The notes beneath the pieces were generated by a model. The model saw nothing but the letters and a program-made list of their open reading frames with translations. It was not told the DNA's origin and searched no databases. Both the position numbers and the translations under genes were made by a program. Below are positions 25,072 through 34,478 of a stretch of DNA of 64,000 nt, in pieces. Numbering within the stretch: the first letter of the stretch is position 1; each line of letters opens with the position of its first letter. The DNA lies in NCBI RefSeq assembly GCF_040500525.1, contig NZ_CP159405.1, forward strand, positions 186,001 through 250,000, written 5' to 3'. The DNA is from Azospirillum formosense. Lineage in GTDB: Bacteria; Pseudomonadota; Alphaproteobacteria; Azospirillales; Azospirillaceae.

Positions 25072-26094
25072 CTACTCGGCGGGGGCGGGCTGGGCCGGCA
25101 GGGCCTGGGCTTCGGCGTTCTTTTGGGCGGCCAGATAGCGCGGCGAGAGGACGCCGAACCGGCGGGCCCACCAGGCGGTCAGGATCGGGGTGAGCAGCGA
25201 GGTGACTACGACGCTGGTGGCGACCAGGGCGGTGGCGGCCGGGGCGCTCGGGGCGAAGCTCGGCTCGATGGAGGCGATGATCGGCGGGACCGTCACGGCC
25301 GCACCGGCGGTGGAGGCGGCGCCGATGCCGGCGGTTCCGTTGCCCTTGGCGAGCAGGATGTCGGCGAGGACCAGCGTAAAGCCGGTGATGGCGATGACCG
25401 AGAGGCCGAGGACGATGCCAAGCAGGCCGGTGTTCAGGATGACCGCGAAGTTCAGGTTGTTGCCGAGCGCGAAGGCGAAGAAGGGCACCATCACCGGCAC
25501 GGCCTGTCCGAAGAATTTGCGGAACTCCTGGTCCAGGTTGCCGAGCGCGAAGCCGATCAGGAAGGGCAGCAGGGCGCCGACCATGGTCTGCCAGGGGAAG
25601 GCGGCCAGACCGGCCAGACCCAGCGTCGCCATCGTCATGAAGGGGCCGGATTCCAGGCACATCAGGCAGAAGGCGCCGGATTCCTCCTTGGTGCCGTACT
25701 GCTGCATCAAAGCCATGTACATGCCGCCGTTGGTGTCGTTCATGGCGGCGATGATCGCCAGCACCGACAGGCCGGTGAAGAAGCCCGAGCTGACGCCTTC
25801 GTGCGGGATGAACCAGGAGGCGACGATGCCCATGGTGGCGGCGGTGAGGATCTTCACGGAGACGAGCACGCCGCTCTTGCGCAGGACCAGCGGGGTGGCC
25901 TTCAGGCTGATGCTGGCGCCGATGCAGAAGAACCAGACGGAGAGGATCGGCAGGGTGCCGGTGATCAGGCCGTTGGTGAAGGACCCGAAGAACTTGCCGG
26001 TGTTCGGCGCGAAGGTGTTCAGGCAGGCGCCGAGGAACAGGGGCAGGATCATCATGCCGCCGGGAATGCGGTCGATCCGGGATTTGATGTTCAT
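25072..26094 (-). CDS. kdgT: KdgT, 2-keto-3-deoxygluconate permease
   Basis: 340 aa membrane protein with about ten helices, proton-coupled uptake of KDG. Family hallmarks are the start RIPGGMMILPLFLGACLNTF, the AAMNDTNGGMYMALM segment, FALGNNLNFAVILNTGLLGI and TAGAAVTVPPIIASIEPSF. It sits just upstream of the gntR-kduI-kduD operon on the same strand but has its own copy of the GntR-type operator 167 bp upstream. A short Ala/Pro tail at the C-terminus is not conserved in the family. Confidence 0.94.
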   Translation of the reverse strand: MNIKSRIDRIPGGMMILPLFLGACLNTFAPNTGKFFGSFTNGLITGTLPILSVWFFCIGASISLKATPLVLRKSGVLVSVKILTAATMGIVASWFIPHEGVSSGFFTGLSVLAIIAAMNDTNGGMYMALMQQYGTKEESGAFCLMCLESGPFMTMATLGLAGLAAFPWQTMVGALLPFLIGFALGNLDQEFRKFFGQAVPVMVPFFAFALGNNLNFAVILNTGLLGIVLGLSVIAITGFTLVLADILLAKGNGTAGIGAASTAGAAVTVPPIIASIEPSFAPSAPAATALVATSVVVTSLLTPILTAWWARRFGVLSPRYLAAQKNAEAQALPAQPAPAE

Positions 26095-26260
26095 AGTCGG
26101 TACTCCTGGGGCGGTCCGACTGGGCCGTCGATGGAAAGTCCGGGGTGGTGGCTGCCGGTTGCGGCGAAGGAAGGGGAAGCGTTCCGCGCATTCCCAGCGG
26201 GGGCGGCGCCGGTCCGGTGGCCGTCTGGCCTGTCCGTGGAGCGCGCCGTCGACGTGGTGG

Positions 26261-26288
26261 ATACTAGTATATCAGCGCTGCGAGGCAA
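26261..26288 (-). promoter_or_regulatory. kdgT promoter and operator, site 2
   Basis: On the coding strand CTTGCC is followed at promoter spacing by CTGATATACTAGTAT (core 26261-26275), containing TAGTAT as a plausible -10. The core differs at one base from site 1. It predicts a leader of about 150 bases before the kdgT ATG. Confidence 0.7.
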
Positions 26289-26289
26289 G

Positions 26290-26661
26290 TCAGGAGAACT
26301 GCGTACCCCGTCGGATGACACTCTGTCGCACGTCCTGCGGCGGTGGTTCGGCGGTGCCGCTCCCGTGCGCCGGGAAACCTGGCTCCGTGTTGGAAAGTGC
26401 AAGCGTGGCAACGGCTTGCAGCGCTTCATGGACGCGGTGATAGGCGGCTTCGATGCGCTGGACGGACTGTTCGTTACCGTCCAGCCGGGCGGCTTCCCGG
26501 AACAGGGCGAGGGCGGTGCGGCCGAACGCTTCGAAGCGCGCGTGCAGGCCGTGGTCGTCCAGGGCGAAGACCGGCGTGGTCAGGAAGGCCCGCCGCAGGG
26601 CGTCGGCGTCGCACTCCAGGGCGGCGATGCGCACGGTCGGCGGGTCGGAGGTCCGGGGCAT
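26290..26661 (-). CDS. Uncharacterised small protein
   Basis: 123 aa, soluble, helical, no signal peptide. The ATG at 26659-26661 has AAGGAG seven bases upstream, which makes translation likely. Residues 15-90 look folded (FALDDHGLHARFEAFGRTAL, then a helix with RIEAAYHRVHEALQAVAT); the end is disordered. I do not recognise a family. It lies between gap and kdgT and its stop is right beside the kdgT -35 region, so it is probably a separate transcript. Confidence 0.55.
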   Translation of the reverse strand: MPRTSDPPTVRIAALECDADALRRAFLTTPVFALDDHGLHARFEAFGRTALALFREAARLDGNEQSVQRIEAAYHRVHEALQAVATLALSNTEPGFPAHGSGTAEPPPQDVRQSVIRRGTQFS

Positions 26662-26743
26662 GCCGCGGCTCCTTCAGAGGGAGTTTTCAAAAGGCGGGTT
26701 TTGAAAACTGGTGTTTTAGTTTTTGGGGGTTGGGAGGCGTATT

Positions 26744-26847
26744 GCCCCCATCCCGGCCCTCCCCCGCTATCGCAGGGGAGGGAGAATTTCTGCGAAGCGG
26801 CGGCAGTCCCCTCCCCTGCGTTAGCGGGGGAGGGTTAGGGAGGGGGC
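26744..26847. repeat. GC-rich palindromic intergenic repeat, family A copy 2
   Basis: Halves CCCTCCCCCGCTATCGCAGG and CCCTGCGTTAGCGGGGGAGG followed by GTTAGGGAGGGGGC, with an extra internal TGCGAAGCGG piece. Same family as 12030-12107 and 63500-63585. It lies directly downstream of gap and may help end that transcript. Confidence 0.85.
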
Positions 26848-26862
26848 AAGGCGGCTTCGCCC

Positions 26863-27885
26863 TTACTTGGCGTTGGCCATGGCGACGGCGGTGTCGCTCA
26901 TGCGGTTGGAGAAGCCCCACTCGTTGTCGTACCAGGTCATGATGCGGACGAAGGTGCCGTCGATGACCTTGGTCTCGTTCAGCGCGAAGATCGAGCTGTG
27001 CGGGTCGTGGTTGAAGTCGGTGGAGACGAGGTCCTCGGTGTAGGCGCCCAGGATGCCCTTGAGCGGGCCGTTGGCGGCCTCGGAGATCGCCTTGGTGATC
27101 TCCTCCACCGAGGTGGCGCGCTTGGCGGTGAACTTGAAGTCGACCACCGAGACGTTCGGGGTGGGCACGCGCATGGCGGTGCCGTCCAGCTTGCCCTTCA
27201 GCTCGGGCAGCACCTTGCCCACCGCCTTGGCCGCCCCGGTCGAGGTCGGGATCATGTTCAGCGCCGCGGCGCGGGCGCGGTGCAGGTCCTTGTGGTTGGT
27301 GTCGACGATGCGCTGATCCCCCGTGTAGGAGTGGATCGTCGTCATGAAGCCCTTCTCGATGCCGATCAGGTTGTTCAGCACGAAGGCCACCGGGGCCAGG
27401 CAGTTCGTCGTGCACGAGGCGTTCGACACGATGCGGTGCTTGGCCTTGAGCTGGTCGTGGTTGACGCCGTAGACCACCGTGATGTCCTCGTCGGTGGCCG
27501 GAGCGGAGATCAGCACCTTCTCCGCACCCGCTTCCAGATGCTTGGTGGCGTCGGCGCGCTTGGTGAAGATGCCCGAGCATTCCATGGCGATCTGGATGCC
27601 CAGATCCTTCCACGGCAGCTTGGCCGGGTCACGCTCCTGCACGACCTTGATCGAGTGGCCGTTGACGATCAGCTCGCCGCCTCCGCCTTCGTTGGTGCGG
27701 GTCTCGATGGTGCCGGGGAAACGGCCATGGACGCTGTCGTACTTCAGCAGGTGGGCGTTGGCCTTGAGGTCGGCCAGGTCGTTGATCGCCACGACCTCCA
27801 CGTCGTTGCGGCCGCTCTCGTAGATGGCCCGCAGAACCAGACGGCCGATACGGCCAAAACCGTTGATCGCTACCTTCACGGACAT
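26863..27885 (-). CDS. gap: Type I glyceraldehyde-3-phosphate dehydrogenase
   Basis: 340 aa glycolytic/gluconeogenic enzyme. The NAD-binding start is VKVAINGFGRIGRLVLRAIY, the catalytic Cys is in SNASCTTNCLAPV (about 152-156) and the phosphate-site segment STGAAKAVGKVLPELKGKL is present. The length is normal. It is single-standing here: the upstream gene is divergent. A copy of the GntR-type operator lies 136 bp upstream, which would tie it to KDG catabolism, since KDG breakdown yields glyceraldehyde-3-phosphate. This may be one of several gap genes. Confidence 0.96.
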   Translation of the reverse strand: MSVKVAINGFGRIGRLVLRAIYESGRNDVEVVAINDLADLKANAHLLKYDSVHGRFPGTIETRTNEGGGGELIVNGHSIKVVQERDPAKLPWKDLGIQIAMECSGIFTKRADATKHLEAGAEKVLISAPATDEDITVVYGVNHDQLKAKHRIVSNASCTTNCLAPVAFVLNNLIGIEKGFMTTIHSYTGDQRIVDTNHKDLHRARAAALNMIPTSTGAAKAVGKVLPELKGKLDGTAMRVPTPNVSVVDFKFTAKRATSVEEITKAISEAANGPLKGILGAYTEDLVSTDFNHDPHSSIFALNETKVIDGTFVRIMTWYDNEWGFSNRMSDTAVAMANAK

Positions 27886-28198
27886 GCTGTTCTCCGCTGG
27901 TGTTCGCGGCCCCGGATGGGATCGGGGGCGGCGCCGGCCAGGGCCGGTGGGAAAGGGGGGCGCCGGATCGGGCGGCCCGCCGCGCCAGGGCGCGGGCGCT
28001 TCCGGGCTTCGTTGAGATATATACTAGTATATTAGATTGATGCGCAAGAGCGGAGGGCGGTGTGGCCGGTTCTCCGGACAAAATGTCGCGCTTGCTGCGT
28101 TGCAAGACAAACCGTGCCCGGCGCTGTTGGCCTGGGTTGGACCCGTGAACCGGACCGCTCCAAAGGTCTTTCCCGACAACCGGAACCGCCAGAGGACG
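27886..28198. promoter_or_regulatory. Divergent gap / mscS-like region with operator, site 3
   Basis: 313 bp without a gene. On the gap strand CTTGCG (28041-28046) precedes CTAATATACTAGTAT (core 28021-28035), a near-copy of sites 1 and 2, giving a plausible gap promoter with TAGTAT as -10. The rest shows nothing notable apart from AGAGGA before the channel gene. Confidence 0.65.
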
Positions 28199-30532
28199 AT
28201 GACTTCCGACGACCGTGCCCCACGGCTTTCCGCCGCCCGCTTCCGCGCCCTGCGCGGCCTTCTCGCCCTTCTTTTCCTGCTGACCGCCGCGCTTGGCGCG
28301 ATCGTGACCCCGGCCTCGGCGCAGATCCCGACGCCCACCCCGCCGGCCCAGGCCGAAACGGCCCCCAACCCGGAGGAGATCGCCCGCCTGCGCCAGACGC
28401 TGGAGGACCCGGACCGCCGGGCCGCCCTGCTCGGACAACTCCGCGCCCTGGAGCAGGCCGAGGCCGCCGCCGCGCCGGCGGAGCCGGAGGGGATCGGCAC
28501 CCGCCTGCTCACCCTGCTGTCGAACCGGCTCGACGGGCTGGGGCAGGAGGCCGCGCTGGCCGGCGACGCCCTGCTCAACGCGCCGCAGGGTCTGCACTGG
28601 CTGGAGCGGCAGGTGTCCGACCCGGCGCAGCGCGCCGCCTGGGGCTGGCTGGTCGCCGAACTGGTGCTGGTGGTGGTGGTCGGGCAGGGCGCCCGGCTGA
28701 TCGCCATCCGCACGCTGCGGCGTCCGCGCGCCATGCTGGCGGCCCGGCCCATCCATTCCACGCTCGCCAAGGTGCCGCTGCTGCTGGTGCGGTCGCTGTT
28801 TGACCTGGCGCCCATCGTCGCCTTCGCCGCCGCCGGATTCGGCGTGCTGGCGCTGTTCGACCCGCCACCGGTGGTGCGGGTCCTGGGCGTCACCTTCCTC
28901 AACGCCAGCATCTTCGTGCAGATCGTGCTTCTGGTGGTCCGGGCGCTGCTGGCTCCGGCCTCGCCCAACCTGCGGCTGGTCCCGATGAGCGACGGCTCGG
29001 CCCTGCGGCTGCTGCGCTGGTGCCGGACCATCGCCATCACCACGCTCTACGGCATGTTCCTGGCCGAGGCGGCGCGGCGGCTCGGCCTGCCGGCGCAGAG
29101 CTACAGCGCGCTGGTGACCCTGGTTGGCCTGCTGGTCGCCGTCATGCTGGCGGTGCTGGTGCTGCAAAGCCGGGAGGCGGTGGCCGCACGCCTGCGCGGC
29201 GGCATCGCGGCGGCGCAGCCGCTGTCCGACGTGGTGTCGCCGGTTCCGCCCGGACGGCGGGCCGCCGGGGCGGGGCGGATGCTGCGCGCCGCCGGCCGCC
29301 GCGTGGCCGACGTCTGGCACGCCGTCGCCATCCTCTACATCATCGTCCTGTTCGGCATCTGGGCACTGGAGATCAGCGGCGGGCTCCTGTTCGTGGTCCA
29401 GGCGACGGCCGTGACCCTGGTGGTCGCCGGGGTCGCGCGGCTGATCGGGCGGGGAATCACCCGCGCCGCCGCGGCGATCCTGGAGCGCATGGACCGCCGG
29501 CGGGGACATTCCGCCTGGGCGGCGGGGCGGTTGCGCCGCTACATCGGCCCCGTCGCGCGGCTGCTGCACGCCGCGGTGGCCGTGCTGGGCGGGCTGGTCG
29601 TCCTGAACGCCTGGGGACTGGACGTCTGGGGCTGGCTGCAGACGGCCATCGGCCTGCGCATCGTGGCGTCGGGCCTGTCGCTCCTGCTGGTGGGCGCCAT
29701 CGCGCTCGGGGTGTGGGAGGTGACGAACGGTCTGATCGAGCGCCATCTGGCGACGACGGACCGCAACGGGCGGGCCGTCCAGCGCAGCGCGCGGGTGCGC
29801 ACGCTGCTGCCGCTGCTGCGCAGCGCGCTGCTGGTGGTGCTGCTGACGCTGGTCACGCTGATCACCCTGTCGGAGCTGGGACTGAACATCGGGCCGCTGC
29901 TGGCCGGCGCCGGCGTGGTCGGCCTTGCCGTCGGCTTCGGCGCGCAGACCCTGGTCAAGGACGTCATCACCGGCCTGTTCATCCTGTTCGAAGACACCAT
30001 CTCGGTCGGCGACGTCGTCAATGTCGGCGGCAAGGGCGGCCTGGTGGAGGGGATGAACATCCGCACCATCCGCCTGCGCGACTTCGACGGGACGGTGCAC
30101 ACCATTCCCTTCAGCGCGGTCACCAGCGTGTCGAACATGACGAAGGACTTCAGCTACTACGTGTTCGACGTGGCGATTCCCTATCACGAGAACGCGGACC
30201 GCGTGGTCTCGGTGCTGCACGGCATCGGCGACGAGTTGCGCAAGGACCCGCGTTTCGCGCCGCTGATCCTGGAACCGCTGGAGGTGCTGGGCGTCGATTC
30301 CTTCCAGGAATCCGCGGCGGTGATCAAGGCGCGGATCAAGACGCTGCCCATCCAGCAATGGAACGTCGGCCGGGAGTTCAACGGGCGCATGAAAGCGCGC
30401 TTCATCGAGTTGGGAATCGACTTCCCGCTGCCGCAGCGCACGCTGCACATCGCCCGCGGCGCCGCCGAGGCGCTGGCCGGGATGGGGGCCGCCGATGCCG
30501 GCCGGATGCGCCACGCCGGGGCGGCGGAGTAG
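28199..30532 (+). CDS. Large MscS-type mechanosensitive channel protein
   Basis: 777 aa. A Sec signal peptide (about 1-42, ending PASAQ) is followed by a periplasmic segment (about 43-140) and around ten membrane helices. The MscS core lies near 560-740: the pore helix GLNIGPLLAGAGVVGLAVGF followed by GAQTLVKDVITGLFILFEDT and the beta domain SVGDVVNVGGKGGLVEGMNI. It belongs with the long MscK/YbdG-like channels that open under osmotic downshift. ATG 28199 has AGAGGA close upstream; the frame is open from 28037 but that part looks random. Confidence 0.9.
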   Translation: MTSDDRAPRLSAARFRALRGLLALLFLLTAALGAIVTPASAQIPTPTPPAQAETAPNPEEIARLRQTLEDPDRRAALLGQLRALEQAEAAAAPAEPEGIGTRLLTLLSNRLDGLGQEAALAGDALLNAPQGLHWLERQVSDPAQRAAWGWLVAELVLVVVVGQGARLIAIRTLRRPRAMLAARPIHSTLAKVPLLLVRSLFDLAPIVAFAAAGFGVLALFDPPPVVRVLGVTFLNASIFVQIVLLVVRALLAPASPNLRLVPMSDGSALRLLRWCRTIAITTLYGMFLAEAARRLGLPAQSYSALVTLVGLLVAVMLAVLVLQSREAVAARLRGGIAAAQPLSDVVSPVPPGRRAAGAGRMLRAAGRRVADVWHAVAILYIIVLFGIWALEISGGLLFVVQATAVTLVVAGVARLIGRGITRAAAAILERMDRRRGHSAWAAGRLRRYIGPVARLLHAAVAVLGGLVVLNAWGLDVWGWLQTAIGLRIVASGLSLLLVGAIALGVWEVTNGLIERHLATTDRNGRAVQRSARVRTLLPLLRSALLVVLLTLVTLITLSELGLNIGPLLAGAGVVGLAVGFGAQTLVKDVITGLFILFEDTISVGDVVNVGGKGGLVEGMNIRTIRLRDFDGTVHTIPFSAVTSVSNMTKDFSYYVFDVAIPYHENADRVVSVLHGIGDELRKDPRFAPLILEPLEVLGVDSFQESAAVIKARIKTLPIQQWNVGREFNGRMKARFIELGIDFPLPQRTLHIARGAAEALAGMGAADAGRMRHAGAAE

Positions 30533-30591
30533 GGATGCGGCGCTCCCTCCTGCGGTCTTGCAAAAAAGTGACGGGGCCATGTCGATTTCGC

Positions 30592-30620
30592 TTGAGCCCC
30601 GTCGGCGGCACGGCTATATC
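30592..30620 (+). promoter_or_regulatory. Probable promoter of the tRNA-Leu gene
   Basis: TTGAGC, a 17-bp spacer and TATATC give a near-consensus sigma-70 promoter about 50 bp before the tRNA-Leu. Confidence 0.65.
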
Positions 30621-30669
30621 AGCGCTCCCGCGTCACCCCAAGAGACGCGGGATGCGAAGAGCAGACGAT

Positions 30670-30756
30670 GCGCTTGTGGCGGAATTGGTAGACGCGCTAG
30701 GTTCAGGTCCTAGTGGCTGAAAGGCCGTGGGGGTTCGAGTCCCTCCAAGCGCACCA
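30670..30756 (+). tRNA. tRNA-Leu (CAG)
   Basis: 87 nt with encoded CCA. The acceptor stem is GCGCTTG / CAAGCGC. The anticodon arm is CTAGG-TTCAGGT-CCTAG, giving anticodon CAG. A long variable arm and the GGTTCGAGTCC T-arm are present, as expected for a class II leucine tRNA. Confidence 0.97.
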
Positions 30757-30786
30757 ACACTTCTTGTGTTGGTCTGAGATTATAGT

Positions 30787-30862
<76 letters not shown>

Positions 30863-30866
30863 TCAT

Positions 30867-30899
30867 AAAGCCAGCAACCCCGACGGGTTGCTGGCTTTT
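30867..30899 (+). terminator. Terminator of the tRNA transcript
   Basis: 14-bp stem AAAGCCAGCAACCC / GGGTTGCTGGCTTT with loop CGAC, followed by TC and more pyrimidines. It lies 5 bp after tRNA-Ala. The rest of the gap to 31162 shows no gene. Confidence 0.9.
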
Positions 30900-31162
30900 C
30901 CCATTTCCGGCCCTCCTTTTGTCGGGCCAACGCCGCCGAAGCTTCAAGGAACGCTCCGCCTTCCGTCACCGGGTTCGAGGATGGCTGCGCTCCCGACGGG
31001 CCCGGTCCTGGACCGCTGGCGTTTCCGGACGTCGGATCATGGTCCGGCGGGGCAGGGGATCGAAGGATCGGGGGAATGAGGGTGACATGGGGCGGGGCGT
31101 CTTGTTCGTGGCGGTGGCGCCCCCACCTACCCATCGACAGCGACGATGCGGGAGGACGAGGA

Positions 31163-32329
31163 ATGCGCATGGGCCGAACCGCCGCCCTGATGACCGCCAC
31201 CACCCTTGCGGCTTGCCTGAGCGTCACCGACGCGAGCGCCGTGGACAAGGTGTTTAAAACCGAAAAGGCCATGGTGTCGGTGAAGACCGTCGCCAGCGGC
31301 CTCAGCCACCCCTGGGGCTTGGCCTTCCTGCCCGACGGGCGGATGCTGGTGACCGAGAAGGACGGGCGGTTGCGCATCGTGGCGTCGGATGGGAGCGTCT
31401 CCCCTCCGGTGAAGGGCGTGCCGAAGGTCGACGACCGTGGGCAGGGCGGCCTGCTCGATGTGGCGCTGGACCCGGACTTCGCGCAGAACCGCCTCGTCTA
31501 TCTCAGCTTCTCCGAGCCCGGGACGGAGGACGGCACCAACTCCACCGCGGTGGCGCGCGGCGCGCTGAACGCCGACGGCACCGCCCTGACCGACGTCCGG
31601 GTGATCTTCTCGCAGAAGCCCAAGGTGGAAAGCCGGATGCATTACGGCTCCCGGCTGGTCTTCGACCGCCAGGGCCATCTGTATGTGACTCTGGGCGAAC
31701 GCTCGCTGGAGCAGTTCCGGACGCAGGCGCAGGACCTCGACTCGCATCTGGGCAAGGTGGTGCGGATCAACCGCGACGGCTCCGTGCCCGCCGACAATCC
31801 CTTCGTGAACCGGTCCGGCGCGCTGCCGGAGATCTGGTCCTACGGCCACCGCAACATCCAGGGCGCCGCCCTGAACCCGCAGACCGGGGCGCTGTGGATC
31901 AACGAGCACGGTCCGCGCGGCGGCGACGAGGTCAATGTGCCGGAGCCGGGGAAGAATTACGGCTGGCCGGTGGTGTCCTACGGCGTGAACTACAACGGAA
32001 CGCCGATCGGAACGGGCAAGTCGAGCGCGCCCGGCATGGAGGAGCCGGTCTACCAGTGGACTCCGGTCATCGGCTCCTCCGGCATGACCTTCTACACGGC
32101 GGACACGGTGCCGGGCTGGAAGGGCAGCCTGTTCAACGGCGGGCTGGCCACCAAGGAGGTCGTCCGGCTCGAACTCGACGGCAACAAGGTCAAGCACGAG
32201 GAGCGCATGTTCCGCGACCTGGGCAAGCGCATCCGGCAGGTCAGCCAGGGGCCGGACGGGGCGCTGTACCTGCTGACCGACGAGAACCGGGGCGAGATCC
32301 TGCGGGTGAGCCCGGCGGGCAAGCCGTAG
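31163..32329 (+). CDS. PQQ-dependent aldose sugar dehydrogenase (YliI/Asd-like)
   Basis: 388 aa periplasmic soluble-type beta-propeller. The N-terminus is a signal peptide that contains a possible lipobox (LAAC at about 16-19), so it may be a lipoprotein. Six-bladed GDH motifs are visible: SGLSHPWGLAFLPDGRMLVT with a catalytic-type region, GQGGLLDVALDPDF, LPEIWSYGHRNIQGAALNP and NEHGPRGGDEVN with the Ca/PQQ-site residues. The enzyme oxidises aldoses to lactones and feeds electrons to the chain. ATG 31163 has GGAGGACGAGG upstream; an earlier in-frame ATG at 31076 would place a hydrophilic stretch before the signal. Confidence 0.9.
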   Translation: MRMGRTAALMTATTLAACLSVTDASAVDKVFKTEKAMVSVKTVASGLSHPWGLAFLPDGRMLVTEKDGRLRIVASDGSVSPPVKGVPKVDDRGQGGLLDVALDPDFAQNRLVYLSFSEPGTEDGTNSTAVARGALNADGTALTDVRVIFSQKPKVESRMHYGSRLVFDRQGHLYVTLGERSLEQFRTQAQDLDSHLGKVVRINRDGSVPADNPFVNRSGALPEIWSYGHRNIQGAALNPQTGALWINEHGPRGGDEVNVPEPGKNYGWPVVSYGVNYNGTPIGTGKSSAPGMEEPVYQWTPVIGSSGMTFYTADTVPGWKGSLFNGGLATKEVVRLELDGNKVKHEERMFRDLGKRIRQVSQGPDGALYLLTDENRGEILRVSPAGKP

Positions 32330-32337
32330 GCGCCGCT

Positions 32338-32568
32338 TCAGAGGCCGCTGCGGCGCCGGTGGGGCTTCCTCAGGCGCTCGGCGGCCATCAGTTCGCTGCG
32401 GCTGACGCCGATGTCCCTCAGGAGATGCTCGTCGAAGCGGCCGGGGGCGCCCATGGCCCGGTTCCGGGTCCGGCGCTCCCTCAGTGTGCGGCAGATGCCC
32501 AGCAGGGCGGCGGCGAGCGATTTCGGCAGGGTCGCGCCGAAGGCGCGGACGACGGACAGGGTCGGCAT
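32338..32568 (-). CDS. DUF1127 small protein
   Basis: 76 aa. The C-terminal part (RTRNRAMGAPGRFDEHLLRD, then IGVSRSELMAAE) is the DUF1127 motif, common in small arginine-rich alphaproteobacterial proteins. In some species these tune phosphate, carbon or RNA metabolism. The ribosome-binding site is excellent (GGAGGA, seven bases before ATG). It converges on the sugar dehydrogenase gene. Confidence 0.85.
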   Translation of the reverse strand: MPTLSVVRAFGATLPKSLAAALLGICRTLRERRTRNRAMGAPGRFDEHLLRDIGVSRSELMAAERLRKPHRRRSGL

Positions 32569-32717
32569 GGGCGATTCCTCCGTTCGGGCGGGGACTGCCG
32601 CCCCGCGTTGCCGGTCCTGTCTATCGGGCTTTGGCCGGTGGGGAAGTGGCGCCCTTCACAACGGCATCACGCTTTCCGGACTTCCGGCCAAGCGCCGGGG
32701 ACGCTACACAGGCGCCC

Positions 32718-33557
32718 ATGCCATCCATCATGCCCCCTGCCGTCATCCCCATCGATGACCCGGACGACCCGCGGATCGCCGCCTACCGCGACGTGAAGGA
32801 GCGTGACCTCGTGGGGCAGGAGGGGCGGTTCATCGCCGAGGGGGCGGTGGTGCTGCGGACGCTGTTGACCGCCTCGCGCCACGAGACCCTGTCGTTGCTG
32901 ATCGCCGAGAAACGGATCGCCGGGCTGGCGCCGGTGCTCGACTCGCTGCCGGCGGGAGTGCCGGTCTACAGCGCCCGCCAGGAGGTGCTGGACGCCATCG
33001 CCGGCTTCCCGCTGCACCGCGGCATCCTCGGGCTGGGGCGGGCGGCGGCGATGCCGGAACCGGACGCGCTGCTCGCTGCGCTGGGGCCGCGGGCCACCGT
33101 TCTGCTGCTCTGCGGGATCGGCAACCACGACAATGTGGGCGGCATCTTCCGCAACGCGGCGGCTTTCGGGGTGGACGCGGTGCTGCTCGATTCCGGCTGC
33201 TGCGACCCGCTCTACCGCAAGGCGATCCGCGTGTCGGTCGGCGCGGCGCTGCGGGTGCCCTTCGTCCGAATTCCAGCGGGAACCGACCCGGTCGCCCTGC
33301 TGGAGCGGCACGGCTTCGCCGCCATCTCGCTGAGCCCGGCGGGGGCGGTGACCCTGGCCGGCCTGCGCCGTCCGGAGCGGGCGGCTCTGCTCCTGGGGTC
33401 GGAGGGGCCGGGGCTGCCGGCCTCCGTCCTGGCGCGGACGCGGACCGTGCGCATTCCCATGGCGCCGGATTTCGATTCCCTGAACGTCGCGACGACCAGC
33501 GGGATCGTCCTGCACCACCTCGCCTTCATGGCGGACCCGGACTCAGGCGTCGGCTGA
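32718..33557 (+). CDS. SpoU/TrmH-family RNA 2'-O-methyltransferase
   Basis: 279 aa. An N-terminal substrate-binding part (about 15-100, VKERDLVGQEGRFIAEGAVV) is followed by the SPOUT catalytic domain with its three motifs: GNHDNVGGIFRNAAAFGVDA, LLLGSEGPGLPASVLA and IPMAPDFDSLNVATTSGIVL. The family methylates the ribose of tRNA or rRNA; the target is unknown. Its 3' end overlaps the convergent oxyR by 15 bp. Confidence 0.9.
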   Translation: MPSIMPPAVIPIDDPDDPRIAAYRDVKERDLVGQEGRFIAEGAVVLRTLLTASRHETLSLLIAEKRIAGLAPVLDSLPAGVPVYSARQEVLDAIAGFPLHRGILGLGRAAAMPEPDALLAALGPRATVLLLCGIGNHDNVGGIFRNAAAFGVDAVLLDSGCCDPLYRKAIRVSVGAALRVPFVRIPAGTDPVALLERHGFAAISLSPAGAVTLAGLRRPERAALLLGSEGPGLPASVLARTRTVRIPMAPDFDSLNVATTSGIVLHHLAFMADPDSGVG

Positions 33558-34478
33558 GCCCTCGATCCGGCGCAGGCCGGGCGGGGTGGCGTCTCGCAGG
33601 CTGCGGGCGAGCGCGCGGAAGCCGGCGGCGCGCGGGTCGCTGGCCCGCCAGACCAGACCGATGACCCGGCCCGGCGGATCGCCCTGGAAGGCGCGGTAGG
33701 CGACCAACCCGCCCACCGTCGCCGCCTCCCCATCCCCCGTGGCGAGCCGCGGCATCAGCGTGTAGCCGGTGCCGCTGGCGACCATGTGGCGCAGCGTCTC
33801 CAGCCCGGTGGCGTGGCGCATGCCGCGGGTGGTGGCGCCGCAGGCGGCCAGGGCCTGATCGCGAAGGCAGTGCCCTTCCTCCAGCAGCACCAGCTCGCCG
33901 GGGTCGAGGTCGGCCAGGGCGATGGAGGGCAGGCTTTCCAGCCGGTGGCCGGAGGGGTGGGCGAGCACGAAGGGTTCGAAGAACAGAGCGTCGCAGGTCA
34001 GCCCGTCGCCGTCGACGGGCAGGGCGAGCAGGACCGCGTCGAGCCGCCCCTCCCGCAACTCCTCCAGAAGCCCGTCGGTGCGCCCCTCCGACAGGACGAG
34101 CTGGACGTCGGGCAGGTGCCGGCGCATCGCCGGCAGGACATGGGGGAACAGGTACGGCCCCAGCGTCTGGATCGCCGCGATGGAGAGCGGACCGTGCAAG
34201 GCTCCTTCCGTTCCACGGGCGAGCGCCAGCAGGCGGCGTGCCTCCTCAAGAACGACGCGGGCCTGCCGGATCACCACCTCCCCCTGCGGGGTGGGCAGCA
34301 CGCGGCGGCTCGTCCGCTCGAACAAGGGGATGCCGAGAAGGTCCTCGAGCTTGCGGATCTGCGCGCTCAGCGACGGCTGGCTGACCGAGCAGCGTTCCGC
34401 CGCCTTGCCGAAATGCCGCTGCTCGGCCACCGCCACCACATATTCCAGATCGCGAAGGGACAGGCCGGCGAGATTCAT
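33543..34478 (-). CDS. oxyR: OxyR, LysR-type peroxide-sensing activator
   Basis: 311 aa. The N-terminal LysR helix-turn-helix (LRDLEYVVAVAEQRHFGKAA, SQPSLSAQIRKLEDLLGIPL) is followed by the sensing domain with Cys204 and Cys213 in EEGHCLRDQALAACGA. This is the same nine-residue spacing as the C199-C208 disulfide pair of E. coli OxyR, so redox sensing is very likely. It is divergent from the catalase gene, and an OxyR-type site covers its own start codon. Confidence 0.93.
   Translation of the reverse strand: MNLAGLSLRDLEYVVAVAEQRHFGKAAERCSVSQPSLSAQIRKLEDLLGIPLFERTSRRVLPTPQGEVVIRQARVVLEEARRLLALARGTEGALHGPLSIAAIQTLGPYLFPHVLPAMRRHLPDVQLVLSEGRTDGLLEELREGRLDAVLLALPVDGDGLTCDALFFEPFVLAHPSGHRLESLPSIALADLDPGELVLLEEGHCLRDQALAACGATTRGMRHATGLETLRHMVASGTGYTLMPRLATGDGEAATVGGLVAYRAFQGDPPGRVIGLVWRASDPRAAGFRALARSLRDATPPGLRRIEGSADA

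Noticed and set aside
30615..30625. TATATCAGCG resembling part of the GntR operator
   Set aside because: Only a half match; it is better explained as the -10 of the tRNA-Leu promoter with TTGAGC 17 bp upstream.
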